A DNA stretch of 50,461 bases from Pseudoalteromonas atlantica. Its GTDB lineage: Bacteria; Pseudomonadota; Gammaproteobacteria; Enterobacterales; Alteromonadaceae. Made by a program: the position numbers and the translations under genes. Location of the stretch: NCBI GenBank assembly GCA_007988745.1, contig BJUT01000031.1, forward strand, positions 1 through 50,461, in the 5' to 3' direction. Shown in pieces: positions 27,461-37,069 of this stretch; within the stretch, counting starts at the first letter, position 1; each line of letters starts with the position of its first letter. The notes beneath the pieces were generated by a model. That model ran no database searches and had not been told where the DNA came from. It was given only the letters and a program-made list of their open reading frames with translations.

Positions 27461-29380
27461 TTACTTGTCGTCTTTTACTTCTTCAAACTCAGCATCAACT
27501 ACATCGTCGTCTTGCTTAGCAGACTGTTGTGGTTGCTCGCCTGCATCTGCGCCACCTTGTTGCGCTTTAGCTTGAGCGATTTCCATTAGCTTTTGAGACT
27601 TTTCAGCAAGTGCTTGCGTTTTAGCTTCAATTTCTGCTTTGTCATCGCTCTTAATAGCTGCTTCAAGGTCAACAACAGCTGCTTCAATTGCATCTTTGTC
27701 TTCACTTGGTAGTGCATCGCCAGCTTCTTCAATTTGCTTGCGAGTACCGTGTACCATTGCATCAGCTTGGTTACGAGTTGCTACTAGCTCTTCAAACTTT
27801 TTATCTTCTTCAGCGTTAGCTTCTGCATCACGAACCATTTTTTCTACTTCTTCATCGCTTAAGCCCGAAGACGCTTGAATCGTGATTTTTTGCTCTTTAC
27901 CTGTATCTTTATCTTTCGCTGATACATGTAAGATACCATCCGCATCTACATCGAAAGTTACTTCGATTTGTGGAGTACCACGTTGTGCTGGACGAATACC
28001 TTCTAAGTTAAATTGACCTAGAGATTTGTTGTCGCTAGCACGCTTACGCTCACCTTGTAGTACGTGAATCGTAACGGCAGATTGGTTATCTTCTGCTGTA
28101 GAGAACGTTTGCGATTTCTTAGTAGGAATCGTTGTATTTTTCTCAATTAGCGCGGTCATTACTGAGCCCATTGTCTCAATACCTAGCGATAATGGAGACA
28201 CGTCTAGTAATAGTACGTCTTTAACGTCACCTGCTAATACACCACCTTGAATTGCCGCGCCTACTGCTACAGCTTCATCAGGGTTGACATCTTTACGTGG
28301 CTCTTTACCAAAGAACTCAGCAACTGTTTTTTGTACTAGTGGCATACGTGTTTGACCACCTACTAAAATGATATCGTTAATATCATTTACAGATAAATCA
28401 GCATCCGCTAGAGCACGTTTAAGTGGCTCAATTGACTTAGTTACTAAGTCTTCAACTAATGACTCAAGTTTAGCACGCGTTAGTTTAACGTTCATGTGCT
28501 TAGGACCTGATGCATCGGCAGTCACGTACGGAAGGTTAACTTCTGTAGATTGTGCAGATGATAGTTCGATTTTCGCTTTTTCAGCCGCTTCTTTAACACG
28601 TTGCATAGCAAGCGGATCGTTTTGTAAATCGATACCTTGGTCTTTCTTGAACTCAGCTACTAAGTAGTTGATTACGCGGTTATCGAAATCTTCACCACCT
28701 AAGTGAGTGTCACCGTTTGTAGCAAGTACTTCAAATGTGTGCTCGCCTTCAACTTCATCAATTTCAATGATTGATAAATCGAAAGTACCACCACCTAAAT
28801 CGTATACTGCAACAACGTTTTCACCTTTGTTTTTGTCCATGCCGTAAGCAAGGGCAGCAGCTGTTGGCTCATTGATGATACGTTTAACTTCAAGACCCGC
28901 AATACGACCAGCATCTTTTGTTGCTTGGCGTTGTGAATCGTTAAAGTATGCAGGTACTGTGATTACAGCTTCAGTTACTTCTTCACCTAAGAAGTCTTCT
29001 GCTGTTTTCTTCATTTTTTTAAGTACTTCTGCAGAAATTTGTGGTGCAGCGCGTTTTTCACCGCCCGCTTCAACCCATGCATCGCCGTTATCAGCTTTGA
29101 TGATTTTGAACGGCATAATACCGATATCGCGTTGTACTTCTTCGTCTTCAAAACGACGACCAATTAAACGCTTAATTGCAAATAACGTGTTAGTTGGGTT
29201 AGTAACCGCTTGACGCTTAGCAGGTTGACCTACTAGCGTCTCACCGTCTTGCGTGTAAGCAATAATAGACGGGGTTGTGCGATCGCCTTCCGCATTTTCA
29301 ATAACACGTGCTTTATCACCATCAAGTACTGCAACACAAGAGTTTGTAGTACCTAAATCGATTCCAATAATTTTACCCAT
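27461..29380 (-). CDS. dnaK: Molecular chaperone DnaK (Hsp70)
   Basis: A 639-residue ATP-dependent chaperone. The nucleotide-binding domain carries [13 protein letters not shown] (5-17), [11 protein letters not shown] and [11 protein letters not shown]; the substrate-binding domain and helical lid follow, and the tail ends [11 protein letters not shown], as usual in DnaK. The ATG is preceded by TTGGAGAAG. A sigma32-type promoter lies about 45-75 bases upstream. The grpE gene is not in this window. Confidence 0.99.
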   Translation of the reverse strand: MGKIIGIDLGTTNSCVAVLDGDKARVIENAEGDRTTPSIIAYTQDGETLVGQPAKRQAVTNPTNTLFAIKRLIGRRFEDEEVQRDIGIMPFKIIKADNGDAWVEAGGEKRAAPQISAEVLKKMKKTAEDFLGEEVTEAVITVPAYFNDSQRQATKDAGRIAGLEVKRIINEPTAAALAYGMDKNKGENVVAVYDLGGGTFDLSIIEIDEVEGEHTFEVLATNGDTHLGGEDFDNRVINYLVAEFKKDQGIDLQNDPLAMQRVKEAAEKAKIELSSAQSTEVNLPYVTADASGPKHMNVKLTRAKLESLVEDLVTKSIEPLKRALADADLSVNDINDIILVGGQTRMPLVQKTVAEFFGKEPRKDVNPDEAVAVGAAIQGGVLAGDVKDVLLLDVSPLSLGIETMGSVMTALIEKNTTIPTKKSQTFSTAEDNQSAVTIHVLQGERKRASDNKSLGQFNLEGIRPAQRGTPQIEVTFDVDADGILHVSAKDKDTGKEQKITIQASSGLSDEEVEKMVRDAEANAEEDKKFEELVATRNQADAMVHGTRKQIEEAGDALPSEDKDAIEAAVVDLEAAIKSDDKAEIEAKTQALAEKSQKLMEIAQAKAQQGGADAGEQPQQSAKQDDDVVDAEFEEVKDDK

Positions 29381-29425
29381 GAATCTTCTCCAACTTCAAA
29401 TTCGTTAATACGTTCGATGACTAGT

Positions 29426-29454
29426 AAATAGGGATGCCACAAAGTTAATTCAAC
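29426..29454 (-). promoter_or_regulatory. Sigma32 (RpoH) promoter of dnaK
   Basis: On the minus strand, -35 GTTGAAT and -10 CCCTATTT are separated by 14 bases. The -10 region, CCCTATTTACTAG, agrees at 11 of 13 positions with the E. coli dnaK P1 promoter as I recall it. Confidence 0.8.
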
Positions 29455-29556
29455 TGTAAAAATGAAAAAAAATTCATTTTTTGTAATTTATTTAACAAAA
29501 AACCTTAATAAAAGTAGGGTTTGATGTTTTTTACGCCAAATACACCTATTCAACAC

Positions 29557-29573
29557 AACTAGTCTGACCAGTT
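29557..29573 (+). promoter_or_regulatory. FadR-like operator upstream of the thioesterase gene
   Basis: AACTAGTCTGACCAGTT is a near-perfect inverted repeat (7 of 8 pairs around a central T). On the minus strand it reads AACTGGTCAGACTAGTT, 14 of 17 against the E. coli FadR consensus. It lies about 50 bases before the thioesterase start. Confidence 0.7.
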
Positions 29574-29621
29574 GTTATGTGCTATATATGTCTGATAATG
29601 ATAATTTCAAGGATATTAACG

Positions 29622-30443
29622 ATGCATTTTGATGACTTATTAAAACAAGCCTCTGCTATTTCAAACTCTTCTTCCGCTTCGCTTGCCAATAACAGCAATA
29701 CAATGGAGTTTCCTGCTAATTGGTGCCAAGGTAGAACCGCTTTTGGTGGCCTTTCTGCTGCACTACTTTATCAAGCAATCAGAAAACACATTGACCCAAG
29801 TAGACGATTACTGTCTTTAAGCACTAATTTTGTTGGGCCGCTGCTTGCCGACACGCCTTTTTCATTGTCAGTTGAAATTTTACGCCAAGGTAAAAGCAGT
29901 ACTCAGGTATTAGCTAAAGTGATTCAGAGTGAACAAGTGTGCGTTATTGTCCAAGCGTGTTTTGCTATTGATAGGCAATCGGGTGTTAATGTACCGGTTA
30001 GTAAAGAAATGGGATTAAAGCCTGTGGATGCACGTCATACATTGCCGTTTATTGAAGGGCAAATGCCTGAGTTTTTTCAGCATGTTGATTTATGTCCGCA
30101 ACAAGGCGCTATGCCTTTTAGCGCTGCAGAGACCTCGCATTTAGGCGGCTGGGTGCGCTTTAAACATACCCCAGAGGCAATTACCGAAGCACATATAATA
30201 GCCCTTACCGATGCATGGCCTCCTACATTATTACAAATGTTTAAACAGCCGGCTCCAGCAAGTAGCATGTCGTGGTATTTAGAATTTGTGCAAGAGCCAA
30301 CGCTTACACCCGGTGAATGGTTAGGCTTTGAAGCAATTACACATCATGCTAAAGGGGGTTATGGCTTAGAAGATGGCTGTATTTGGTCGCAATCGGGGGA
30401 GCTAATTGCTTTGACACGTCAAACCGTTGCTTTGTTTGATTAA
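29622..30443 (+). CDS. TesB-like acyl-CoA thioesterase (double hotdog)
   Basis: About 273 residues from ATG 29622, chosen because AAGGA lies eight bases upstream; the longer frame from 29577 is poorly supported. It has two hotdog-like halves: the first with GRTAFGGLSAALLYQAI and LSLSTNFVGPL, the second with HLGGWVRF and SMSWYLEF. This fits thioesterase-family proteins that hydrolyse acyl-CoA to free acid and CoA. A FadR-like operator in front of it, like the one at fadE, suggests control by fatty acids. The chain-length preference is unknown. Confidence 0.87.
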   Translation: MHFDDLLKQASAISNSSSASLANNSNTMEFPANWCQGRTAFGGLSAALLYQAIRKHIDPSRRLLSLSTNFVGPLLADTPFSLSVEILRQGKSSTQVLAKVIQSEQVCVIVQACFAIDRQSGVNVPVSKEMGLKPVDARHTLPFIEGQMPEFFQHVDLCPQQGAMPFSAAETSHLGGWVRFKHTPEAITEAHIIALTDAWPPTLLQMFKQPAPASSMSWYLEFVQEPTLTPGEWLGFEAITHHAKGGYGLEDGCIWSQSGELIALTRQTVALFD

Positions 30444-30467
30444 GTACCGCTTAGCTTACTAATGAGC

Positions 30468-31193
30468 TTAGTGGTAACCACTCATTATTTGTTGATATTT
30501 TCCCTTTGCTTTTATAGTTAGCAGGCCTTTATCAAATGCTTTTTGCAGCACTGCGTTGTTAAAATAAGCAGGGCGTGGGGCTTTTGGAAAAATTGGGTGA
30601 ATATTAACGGGTAATGAGTGCGTATAGTCATTGTTATAGTAATGAAATATGCGCTCATCGAGGATAATTACATCCACCCAGTCTTTCATTAGCCTATCGA
30701 CTTGCGCACGCTGATTGACTACTTCTTCATAACTTGCAAACTGAGCAACCCCTTTTGCAAATGGGGGTGGTAAATAAGCTGTTGCATTTTGAAATCCTAA
30801 TACACTTTTATTGTTTAGTTCATTTATCGTCTCAATAGTAAAGTTGCGCTTTTTAAGAGATACCGCCACATTTTTATAACTCAATACTGGCTGACTAGGG
30901 TAAATACCTGCGCCGCGCTTTCCTGCGTAATTAAGCAGTATATCCACATTACCGCTATGCAGTTGCTGCTCGGCGCGCTTGTTAGACATGTAAATAACCA
31001 CAATATTATCTAAGCCCTGCTCAATAAGTGCCGCTTTAATTATATTAAGTTGTATACCCGTATCTGTTTTTTCTATTACATAGGGAGGAATAGTCGCACT
31101 GGCAGCAATCACAATTGGCTGTTTTTGCCAAGCGGCAGACACTGGCGGGCTTATAAAGAAACAGCTAATAAAGCAAAGTAATAACAGCCTCAC
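30468..31193 (-). CDS. Periplasmic substrate-binding protein (SBP_bac_3 type)
   Basis: A 241-residue exported protein. The signal peptide ends PPVSAAW; the mature part fits the family-3 solute-binding fold (PPYVIEKTDTGIQLNIIKAALIEQG, then VDILLNYAGKRGAGIYPS). These proteins normally bind amino acids for an ABC transporter, but no permease or ATPase gene is adjacent. Stand-alone members are common in marine gammaproteobacteria and may sense or bind ligands. It is convergent with the thioesterase gene, 24 bases away. Confidence 0.85.
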   Translation of the reverse strand: MRLLLLCFISCFFISPPVSAAWQKQPIVIAASATIPPYVIEKTDTGIQLNIIKAALIEQGLDNIVVIYMSNKRAEQQLHSGNVDILLNYAGKRGAGIYPSQPVLSYKNVAVSLKKRNFTIETINELNNKSVLGFQNATAYLPPPFAKGVAQFASYEEVVNQRAQVDRLMKDWVDVIILDERIFHYYNNDYTHSLPVNIHPIFPKAPRPAYFNNAVLQKAFDKGLLTIKAKGKYQQIMSGYH

Positions 31194-31297
31194 ATCTATC
31201 CTTAACGTATTGTTATTGCGCTTAATGATGAATCGCGTTGTATTAATAACTTAAATATAGCAAAATTGCGTAAACATTCTTCTTTGATGGTTATAAC

Positions 31298-32527
31298 TTG
31301 CAAACAATTTGCCCGTGCTGCGACCTAATAATTGATATACCCGCAATAGCCGATAAGCAAATGGCCGTGTGCCCGCATTGTCACCATAAGTTGTGCGAAG
31401 GTGATGTAAACAACGACAGTAAAGTGGTTGCGCTAAGTATTGGCTCATTACTAATGCTATTAAGCAGCATGTTTTACCCGTTTATTTCATTTAGTAGCAG
31501 CGGCATAACGCAAACCATCACCCTGCCCGATGCTGCCAGAATTTTATTTAATTACGACAGTGAGTTACTTGGCTTATTTATTGATTTAAGCATTATTGCG
31601 CTGCCAATGAGCTTACTGGTCATTCTTATTCCTATGCATCTTGGGCTTTTGCAATCCTTGCCAGAGGCCATCGCTAGGCGATTGCTCAAGTTTACCTTGG
31701 CCCTTGAGCCGTGGATCATGTCTGAAATATTTTTAATTGGGGTGTTAGTAAGCATGGTTAAAATTATGTCGCTTGCCGACATTAGTTTTGGCACCAGCTT
31801 TTGGGCATATATTGGCTTTGTTATTATGTATATTGCGGCGCTTGCCCATTTAAATAAGCCGCGCTTATGGGCACATATTAAACCAGCAACAACACTCGAA
31901 GACGCAGCACATGCCAAACGCGCTATTGATCAAAACATTAAAGCTTGCCACGTATGCCATCAGCTGTGTAAAAGTAGTGTTTGCCCGCGTTGTCACACTA
32001 AAACCCATGTAAGAAACCCCAACAGTGTTCAAAAAGCAACGGCATGGTTAGTGACCTCTGTGCTGTGTTACATACCTGCAAACCTATTACCAATAATGCA
32101 CACCACCAGCCTGGGTGATGTGTCACCGTCAACCTTAATTGGCGGCGTACTGACACTTTGGAAAAGTGGTTCCTACCCCATTGCTGCCATTATATTTTTG
32201 GCCAGCGTAGTGGTGCCACTGGCCAAAGCCTTTGTGCTTAGCTTTTTATGCATTATGGTGGCAAAACCTGCTAACAAGCACACAAAAGGTTATACTAAAA
32301 TTTATCAACTTACTGAATTTATTGGCAAATGGTCAATGATCGATGTATTTGTTGTTGCTATACTCGTTGCCTTAGTGCAACTAGGCAACTTAATGTCAAT
32401 TACCCCAGGGCTAGGCATTGTATTTTTTACTGTTATGGTAATATGCCAAATGATGGCTGCACATGCGTTTGATCCGCGCTTGTTGTGGGATACACCAAAA
32501 AACAAACATTCAGAGAATAAAGCATGA
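31298..32527 (+). CDS. pqiA: Paraquat-inducible protein A
   Basis: A 409-residue inner-membrane protein, partner of the PqiB MCE protein. Two halves, each starting with a zinc-ribbon-like cysteine cluster (C5-x2-C8 and C25-x2-C28; CHVCHQLCKSSVCPRC near residue 215) followed by four membrane segments. The start is TTG at 31298: an in-frame stop at 31271 excludes a much longer protein, no in-frame ATG lies nearby, and GATGG is seven bases upstream. It overlaps pqiB by 4 bases (ATGA). PqiABC moves lipids or keeps the envelope intact; in E. coli it is induced by superoxide generators. Confidence 0.93.
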   Translation: MQTICPCCDLIIDIPAIADKQMAVCPHCHHKLCEGDVNNDSKVVALSIGSLLMLLSSMFYPFISFSSSGITQTITLPDAARILFNYDSELLGLFIDLSIIALPMSLLVILIPMHLGLLQSLPEAIARRLLKFTLALEPWIMSEIFLIGVLVSMVKIMSLADISFGTSFWAYIGFVIMYIAALAHLNKPRLWAHIKPATTLEDAAHAKRAIDQNIKACHVCHQLCKSSVCPRCHTKTHVRNPNSVQKATAWLVTSVLCYIPANLLPIMHTTSLGDVSPSTLIGGVLTLWKSGSYPIAAIIFLASVVVPLAKAFVLSFLCIMVAKPANKHTKGYTKIYQLTEFIGKWSMIDVFVVAILVALVQLGNLMSITPGLGIVFFTVMVICQMMAAHAFDPRLLWDTPKNKHSENKA

Positions 32528-34179
32528 CCGAAACGGCTAATGTAACAACAAAACCAAAAATTTCTGCTATTTGGATTATTCCACTGATAGCCTTATTAGT
32601 TGGTATATGGATGTTGTATCAATACCAAGCAAATGTAGGCCCTACTATTTATATAAAAATGCCCCACGCAGAGGGCATTATTGCAGGTAAAACAGAAATA
32701 AAAGTGCGCAGTGTTAAAATTGGTCAAATTGATGCTATACGCCTTTCTGACTCGCAAGATAGCGTTATTGCCCGCGCACAAATAGACAAAAACTATAATG
32801 AACTCCTCACCGACGATGCTAAAATTTGGGTTGTTAAACCCCGTATAGACGAAACGGGCATTAGTGGTATGAGTACGCTTTTGTCGGGTGTTTATTTAGA
32901 GTTTTCACCGGGGGAGAGTAAAAAACTAAAAGAGCGTTTTGTATTACAAGACGAGCCAGCCCTTATTGGTAAAGATGTTAAAGGTGGGCGTTTTCAGTTA
33001 CTCAGCTACAACGCTGAAGTGCTAGAGGTAAGCACTGGGATATTTTTTAAAAACTATAAAATAGGCCAAATAGAAACCGCTACTTTTGACTGGAAAAACC
33101 AAGCAATGAAGTACGGTATTTTTATTAACGAACCCTATCAAAACCTCATAACATTAAACTCTATATTTTGGGTTAATGCCGGCATTGAAATAGATTTGTC
33201 GGCCGATGGTATTAATATAAGTACCGGCTCATTAAGTAAACTCCTCAAAGGCGGTATTTCGGTTGGCTTACCAGAGCAACAAGCCCCAGGCGACTTAGCC
33301 CAAGACGGCCACAATTTTTCGCTAAGCCAAAGCTACAAAGAAGCACTAGAAGAGCGCTTTTACGACTTTGATTACTACATTATTGATTTTGAACAATCTA
33401 TACGTGGCCTAAGACCCGGCGCGCCTGTGGAATATCGCGGCACCCGAATTGGTACCGTGGTAGAAGCCCCCGCTAACGTTATTGTTAATGGTAAACCTGC
33501 ACATTTTAAAAACCATAATACAGCGGTGCCGGTACTGATTAAAATAGAGTATGGCCGTTTATATCACGATAGCGCAGCGGCCAAAGAGTTTTGGCAAAGT
33601 AGCCTAACCGGCTGGATAAAAAATGGTATGCGCGCTTCTTTAAAACCCGGCAACCTTTTAACTGGCGCAGTGTATGTAGATTTTGATATATACCCCGACG
33701 CACCAAAAGCGCATTTAGCAAAGCTCGCCCAGTATGATGTATTTCCGAGTATATCTAGCGGCATTACGGTGCTTGCCGATCAGGTCTCGGATGTGCTTAA
33801 CAAGGTAAACGATTTAAAAATTGAAGACAGCCTAGCGCAAATGCAGGCTACATTTAGCGACTACCAAGCGCTTGCTAACGAAATGCGTGCGTTATTAAGC
33901 CAAAAAGACACCCAAAACTTACCCGGCGGCTTTAACCGTAACTTTGATAAAATGACCAAAAGTATGGAGCAGTTTGAAGTGACCATGCGTCAATTTGATA
34001 AAACCATGGCAAGTTATCAGGCCGGCTCTGAGTTTCATCATCAATTACAGCAAACCTTGCTTGAATTTAAACGCTTAAGTGAAGAAATTCAGCCGCTTAC
34101 ACGGGGTTTAAACGAACAACCTAATATGTTTATTTTTGATAAAGCACTCCCTGCTGATCCACAACCAAGGAAGCAATAA
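32524..34179 (+). CDS. pqiB: Paraquat-inducible protein B (MCE family)
   Basis: A 551-residue MCE protein, with one N-terminal membrane anchor (about residues 14-33) and three MCE domains: about 40-130 (GPTIYIKMPHAEGIIAGKTE), 150-240 (GRFQLLSYNAEVLEVSTGIF) and 280-395 (FEQSIRGLRPGAPVEYRGTR). A long helical C-terminal part follows. Family members form a hexameric channel across the periplasm. It overlaps pqiA by 4 bases and pqiC by 1, so the three are translated together. Confidence 0.96.
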   Translation: MTETANVTTKPKISAIWIIPLIALLVGIWMLYQYQANVGPTIYIKMPHAEGIIAGKTEIKVRSVKIGQIDAIRLSDSQDSVIARAQIDKNYNELLTDDAKIWVVKPRIDETGISGMSTLLSGVYLEFSPGESKKLKERFVLQDEPALIGKDVKGGRFQLLSYNAEVLEVSTGIFFKNYKIGQIETATFDWKNQAMKYGIFINEPYQNLITLNSIFWVNAGIEIDLSADGINISTGSLSKLLKGGISVGLPEQQAPGDLAQDGHNFSLSQSYKEALEERFYDFDYYIIDFEQSIRGLRPGAPVEYRGTRIGTVVEAPANVIVNGKPAHFKNHNTAVPVLIKIEYGRLYHDSAAAKEFWQSSLTGWIKNGMRASLKPGNLLTGAVYVDFDIYPDAPKAHLAKLAQYDVFPSISSGITVLADQVSDVLNKVNDLKIEDSLAQMQATFSDYQALANEMRALLSQKDTQNLPGGFNRNFDKMTKSMEQFEVTMRQFDKTMASYQAGSEFHHQLQQTLLEFKRLSEEIQPLTRGLNEQPNMFIFDKALPADPQPRKQ

Positions 34180-34787
34180 TGAAACACTTATTTTTAGCCA
34201 TAACCGTGTTAATTACCCTTGCAGGGTGCAGTGCGTCAATTCAAACCGCAACGCAGTATTATCAGTTTGAACAACCCATTGCTTCATCATCACGCCATGT
34301 AAAAGAAACTGATGCCCAATTAAGAGTGCAAACCGTGGCCCTTAGAGGCGCTTTAAATAATTTGGGCATAGCAATGAAAATTGATAGCAACCAAATTCAT
34401 GCGGCAAATTACAACCTATGGGGTGAATCGCCCGATGTGATGCTCACCGCTACAGCGCAACAAACCCTTTTTAATGCAATGCCTAATTGGATGGTCATTA
34501 AGGGCTTACCGGTAATTACCGAGCTTGATCAGCAAACGTTTTACGAGCTTGAATATGAAGTGCACCACTTTAATGGTGATATGCAAGGCAACGCTGATAT
34601 TTCTGGCCTGTGGCGCTTATATTACACCCACCCAGAAACCGGCCGCCGCCTAATTAGTGTGCATAATTTTTCGCATGTAGTTCCAATAGAAGATGATGGT
34701 TACGATGGCTTAGTGGCTACCCTTGAGCAAACTTGGCAAAACATAAACCTAAGCGTAGCAAAAGCCATAGAGCAAGCGCGACTTTAA
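34179..34787 (+). CDS. pqiC: PqiC-like outer-membrane lipoprotein
   Basis: A 202-residue lipoprotein with a signal peptide ending LITLAGC (anchor Cys16) and the PqiC/YmbA-type fold (ABC-type transport auxiliary family; QYYQFEQPI at the start and HNFSHVVPIEDDGYDGLVATLEQ near the end). It is thought to anchor the PqiB tube at the outer membrane. Its end overlaps the convergent acetyltransferase gene by 4 bases and no terminator lies between. Confidence 0.9.
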   Translation: MKHLFLAITVLITLAGCSASIQTATQYYQFEQPIASSSRHVKETDAQLRVQTVALRGALNNLGIAMKIDSNQIHAANYNLWGESPDVMLTATAQQTLFNAMPNWMVIKGLPVITELDQQTFYELEYEVHHFNGDMQGNADISGLWRLYYTHPETGRRLISVHNFSHVVPIEDDGYDGLVATLEQTWQNINLSVAKAIEQARL

Positions 34788-35284
34788 TAACCATATATAA
34801 TTACGGCGGTTTTATCATTATTAATAACCGCCTTGCCTACCCTATTAAAACCTAACTTTAATAATACACCATGAGATGCGGTGTTATTAGCTGCGCAGAT
34901 AGCACTGACCTGTTTTATCCCAAGTGTGTGCCTATTTTGTAATAGCGCTTTGGCCGCTTCAAAAATATAACCGTTTTTCTCATAACGGGTTAACAAGGCA
35001 AAACCTAAATCTGGCAGTTGCAGTACGTCGCGTTTATAAAAACCCACAACTCCTACTACTTCACCATTGTGTAAAGTAATAATATAAGGGCCAAACCCTT
35101 GGTGTTTATGGGCTGCCCTAAACGATTGCTCAATGTAGCGCTTGGCATCGCTGTGCGTATAAATGGCTTTATCGCCAATATATTTTATAAAATTTGGCTG
35201 ATTCACCAAAGTAAGTAACATGGCTGCATCGTGCTCATTTGCATAGCGTAATAATAAACGTTGGGTTTTAAATACGGCCTCCAC
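34784..35284 (-). CDS. GNAT-family N-acetyltransferase (RimJ/RimL type)
   Basis: A 166-residue acetyltransferase using acetyl-CoA. It begins as RimJ/RimL-like proteins do (FKTQRLLLRYANEHDAAMLLTLVNQPNFIKYIGDK), and C-terminal motifs AICAANNTASHGVLLKLGFNRVG are those of the acetyl-CoA-binding and closing strands. The start is GTG at 35284 with AGGAG five bases before it; the overlapping ATG at 35286 is in another frame. The substrate is unknown. Confidence 0.88.
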   Translation of the reverse strand: MEAVFKTQRLLLRYANEHDAAMLLTLVNQPNFIKYIGDKAIYTHSDAKRYIEQSFRAAHKHQGFGPYIITLHNGEVVGVVGFYKRDVLQLPDLGFALLTRYEKNGYIFEAAKALLQNRHTLGIKQVSAICAANNTASHGVLLKLGFNRVGKAVINNDKTAVIIYGY

Positions 35285-35570
35285 ATTATCTCCTATAAAA
35301 AGTTATTTTGTACGTAAATTTTTATTGACTGAAATACAAAACCGGATTATTTTTGCGCCGATGTTTTTACAGGCACAACAATAGCGGCATGCTTCTCTTG
35401 CACCGTCTGGCGCCAAAGCCAACGCGTTTCCCTTTCGCTATTAATTTAACATAACAGCAAAGCACCCTACGCGGCAAAAGCAGTGACTTGGCACGTAATA
35501 ACTATTACCTGCTTTGTTTTTGTTAAGCAATTTATTATTTAAATATGCTTTTAATTTTGTGAATCTTTAA

Positions 35571-36953
35571 ATGCTTGAACCTTCTGCATTAAGTTTACTG
35601 CCACCAGCGGTGGTTGTGGTATTGGCTGTTGTTTTACGCCGCCCTATTTTATCTTTACTTATTGGCGCTTTAGTTGGCTTAGTAATAGCCGACCCAGCTC
35701 AGGTGCTTGCTAACTTTGCCAGCACATCACTTAAAGTAATGACCGACGAAACCATAGGTTGGTTAATACTCGTGTGCGGAGGCTTTGGCGCTTTAATCGC
35801 TTTATTAGTGCGCACTGGCGGTGCGTCGGCGTTTGGCAAATTAGCGCTAAAATACACTAAAGGTAAACGCTCTTCTTTATTTATGACCTTTTGTTTAGGT
35901 GTGGTTATTTTTATTGATGACTATTTAAATGCGCTTACCGTTGGCGAAACGATGAAACGCATTACCGATAAATTTAAAGTTAGCCGAGAAATGCTCGCCT
36001 ACGTTGTAGATTCAACAGCGGCACCTATTTGCGTACTTGTCCCTTTATCGACTTGGGCTGTATTTTTTGGCGGCTTGTTAGTCGATAACGGCATTGCCGA
36101 GGAAGGCAAAGGCATTGCGGTTTATATTCAAGCCATTCCTTATATGTTTTACGCCTGGTTTGCAGTATTGGTGGTTTTGTTAGTGGTACTGGGTGTAATA
36201 CCTGCTATTGGGCCTATGAAAAAAGCCGAAAGGTTAGCGCACGTTGAGCAAGCCACTGTAGACCCTGCGCAATTTAGTGATATTCAAACAGCCGACGAAT
36301 ACGCTGTAAAAGCAGTAGAAGAAAGCTTTGAAGATGCAGACCCTAAAGGAAAATTACACAACTTTTTACTGCCTATAATTTTACTAGTAGCCTTTACAGT
36401 TTACTTTGAAATAGATGTATATAAAGGCTTATTAGCAACTATGGCGGTAACGCTTCCTTTTTATGCACTACAAAAATTAATGAGCTTTAGCGAAATGATA
36501 GAGCGCATGCTTGATGGTTTTAAAAGCATGATACCGGCTATTGGCACTGTAATAGCCGCATTTATATTTAAAGATGTGTGCGACTTAATTGGCTTAGCGC
36601 AGTTTGTGATCGGTAGTTTGAGCCCGTACATGACTGCCCAATACTTACCGGCGGTGGTATTTATTGCTATGGCGGTGTTAGCGTTTGCTACAGGCTCTAG
36701 TTGGGGTATTTTTGCTGTGTCGATCCCAATAGTTATGCCACTGGCAACTGCCGTTGATGCAAATATTCCACTGGTTATTGGCGCGTTGTTATCGGCCTCA
36801 TCATTTGGTAGCCAAGCCTGTTTTTACTCAGACTCTACCGTACTTGCAGCACAAGGCTCTGGCTGTAATTTAATGAGCCATGCAGTAACGCAACTGCCTT
36901 ATACATTAGTTGCCGCGGCACTTGCCGTTGTCGGCTTTATTGTTATGGCATAA
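35571..36953 (+). CDS. NhaC-family Na+/H+ antiporter
   Basis: A 460-residue integral membrane protein with about eleven to twelve hydrophobic helices. Motifs of the NhaC family are visible: FIDDYLNALTVGETM (about residues 115-129), DSTAAPICVLVPLSTWAVFF (about 146-165), and GSSWGIFAVSIPIVMPLA in the second half, where the substrate site is expected. It should exchange Na+ for H+ across the inner membrane; some members carry organic acids or amino acids instead. The ribosome site before ATG 35571 is weak. The gene is monocistronic with a strong terminator. Confidence 0.88.
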   Translation: MLEPSALSLLPPAVVVVLAVVLRRPILSLLIGALVGLVIADPAQVLANFASTSLKVMTDETIGWLILVCGGFGALIALLVRTGGASAFGKLALKYTKGKRSSLFMTFCLGVVIFIDDYLNALTVGETMKRITDKFKVSREMLAYVVDSTAAPICVLVPLSTWAVFFGGLLVDNGIAEEGKGIAVYIQAIPYMFYAWFAVLVVLLVVLGVIPAIGPMKKAERLAHVEQATVDPAQFSDIQTADEYAVKAVEESFEDADPKGKLHNFLLPIILLVAFTVYFEIDVYKGLLATMAVTLPFYALQKLMSFSEMIERMLDGFKSMIPAIGTVIAAFIFKDVCDLIGLAQFVIGSLSPYMTAQYLPAVVFIAMAVLAFATGSSWGIFAVSIPIVMPLATAVDANIPLVIGALLSASSFGSQACFYSDSTVLAAQGSGCNLMSHAVTQLPYTLVAAALAVVGFIVMA

Positions 36954-36970
36954 ATTGAGTTAATATAAAT

Positions 36971-37005
36971 AAAAACCCCAATGTAGTACTACATTGGGGT
37001 GTTTT
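36971..37005 (+). terminator. Terminator of the antiporter gene
   Basis: The palindrome CCCCAATGTAG / CTACATTGGGG is flanked by AAAAA and GTTTT. It lies 20 bases after the stop codon and is directly followed by the inverted repeat at 37005-37042. Confidence 0.88.
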
Positions 37006-37042
37006 ACCAATCCACAATAATACTTAATTAAGCGGATTGGTA
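37005..37042. repeat. Inverted repeat with post-terminator motif (copy 2)
   Basis: The arms TACCAATCC (37005-37013) and GGATTGGTA (37034-37042) form a hairpin. The reverse strand of 37024-37042 reads TACCAATCCGCTTAATTAA, almost the same as 49719-49737. It lies between the antiporter terminator and the M16 peptidase stop, followed by a (TA)8 tract at 37053-37066. Confidence 0.6.
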
Positions 37043-37069
37043 TTATTTAGCTGTATATATATATATAGC

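Noticed and set aside
28368..29213. Long open frames opposite dnaK
   Set aside because: They are mirror frames caused by the biased codon use of a highly expressed gene; they have no ribosome sites or recognisable domains.
29593..29604. GATAATGATAAT just upstream of the thioesterase start, like two thirds of a Fur box
   Set aside because: The third hexamer (TTCAAG) does not fit and the 7-1-7 form fails; it is probably chance in AT-rich sequence beside a better FadR-like site.
30446..30477. Imperfect stem between the thioesterase and the binding-protein genes
   Set aside because: There are 10 of 12 pairs but no T-run on either strand, so a terminator is not supported.
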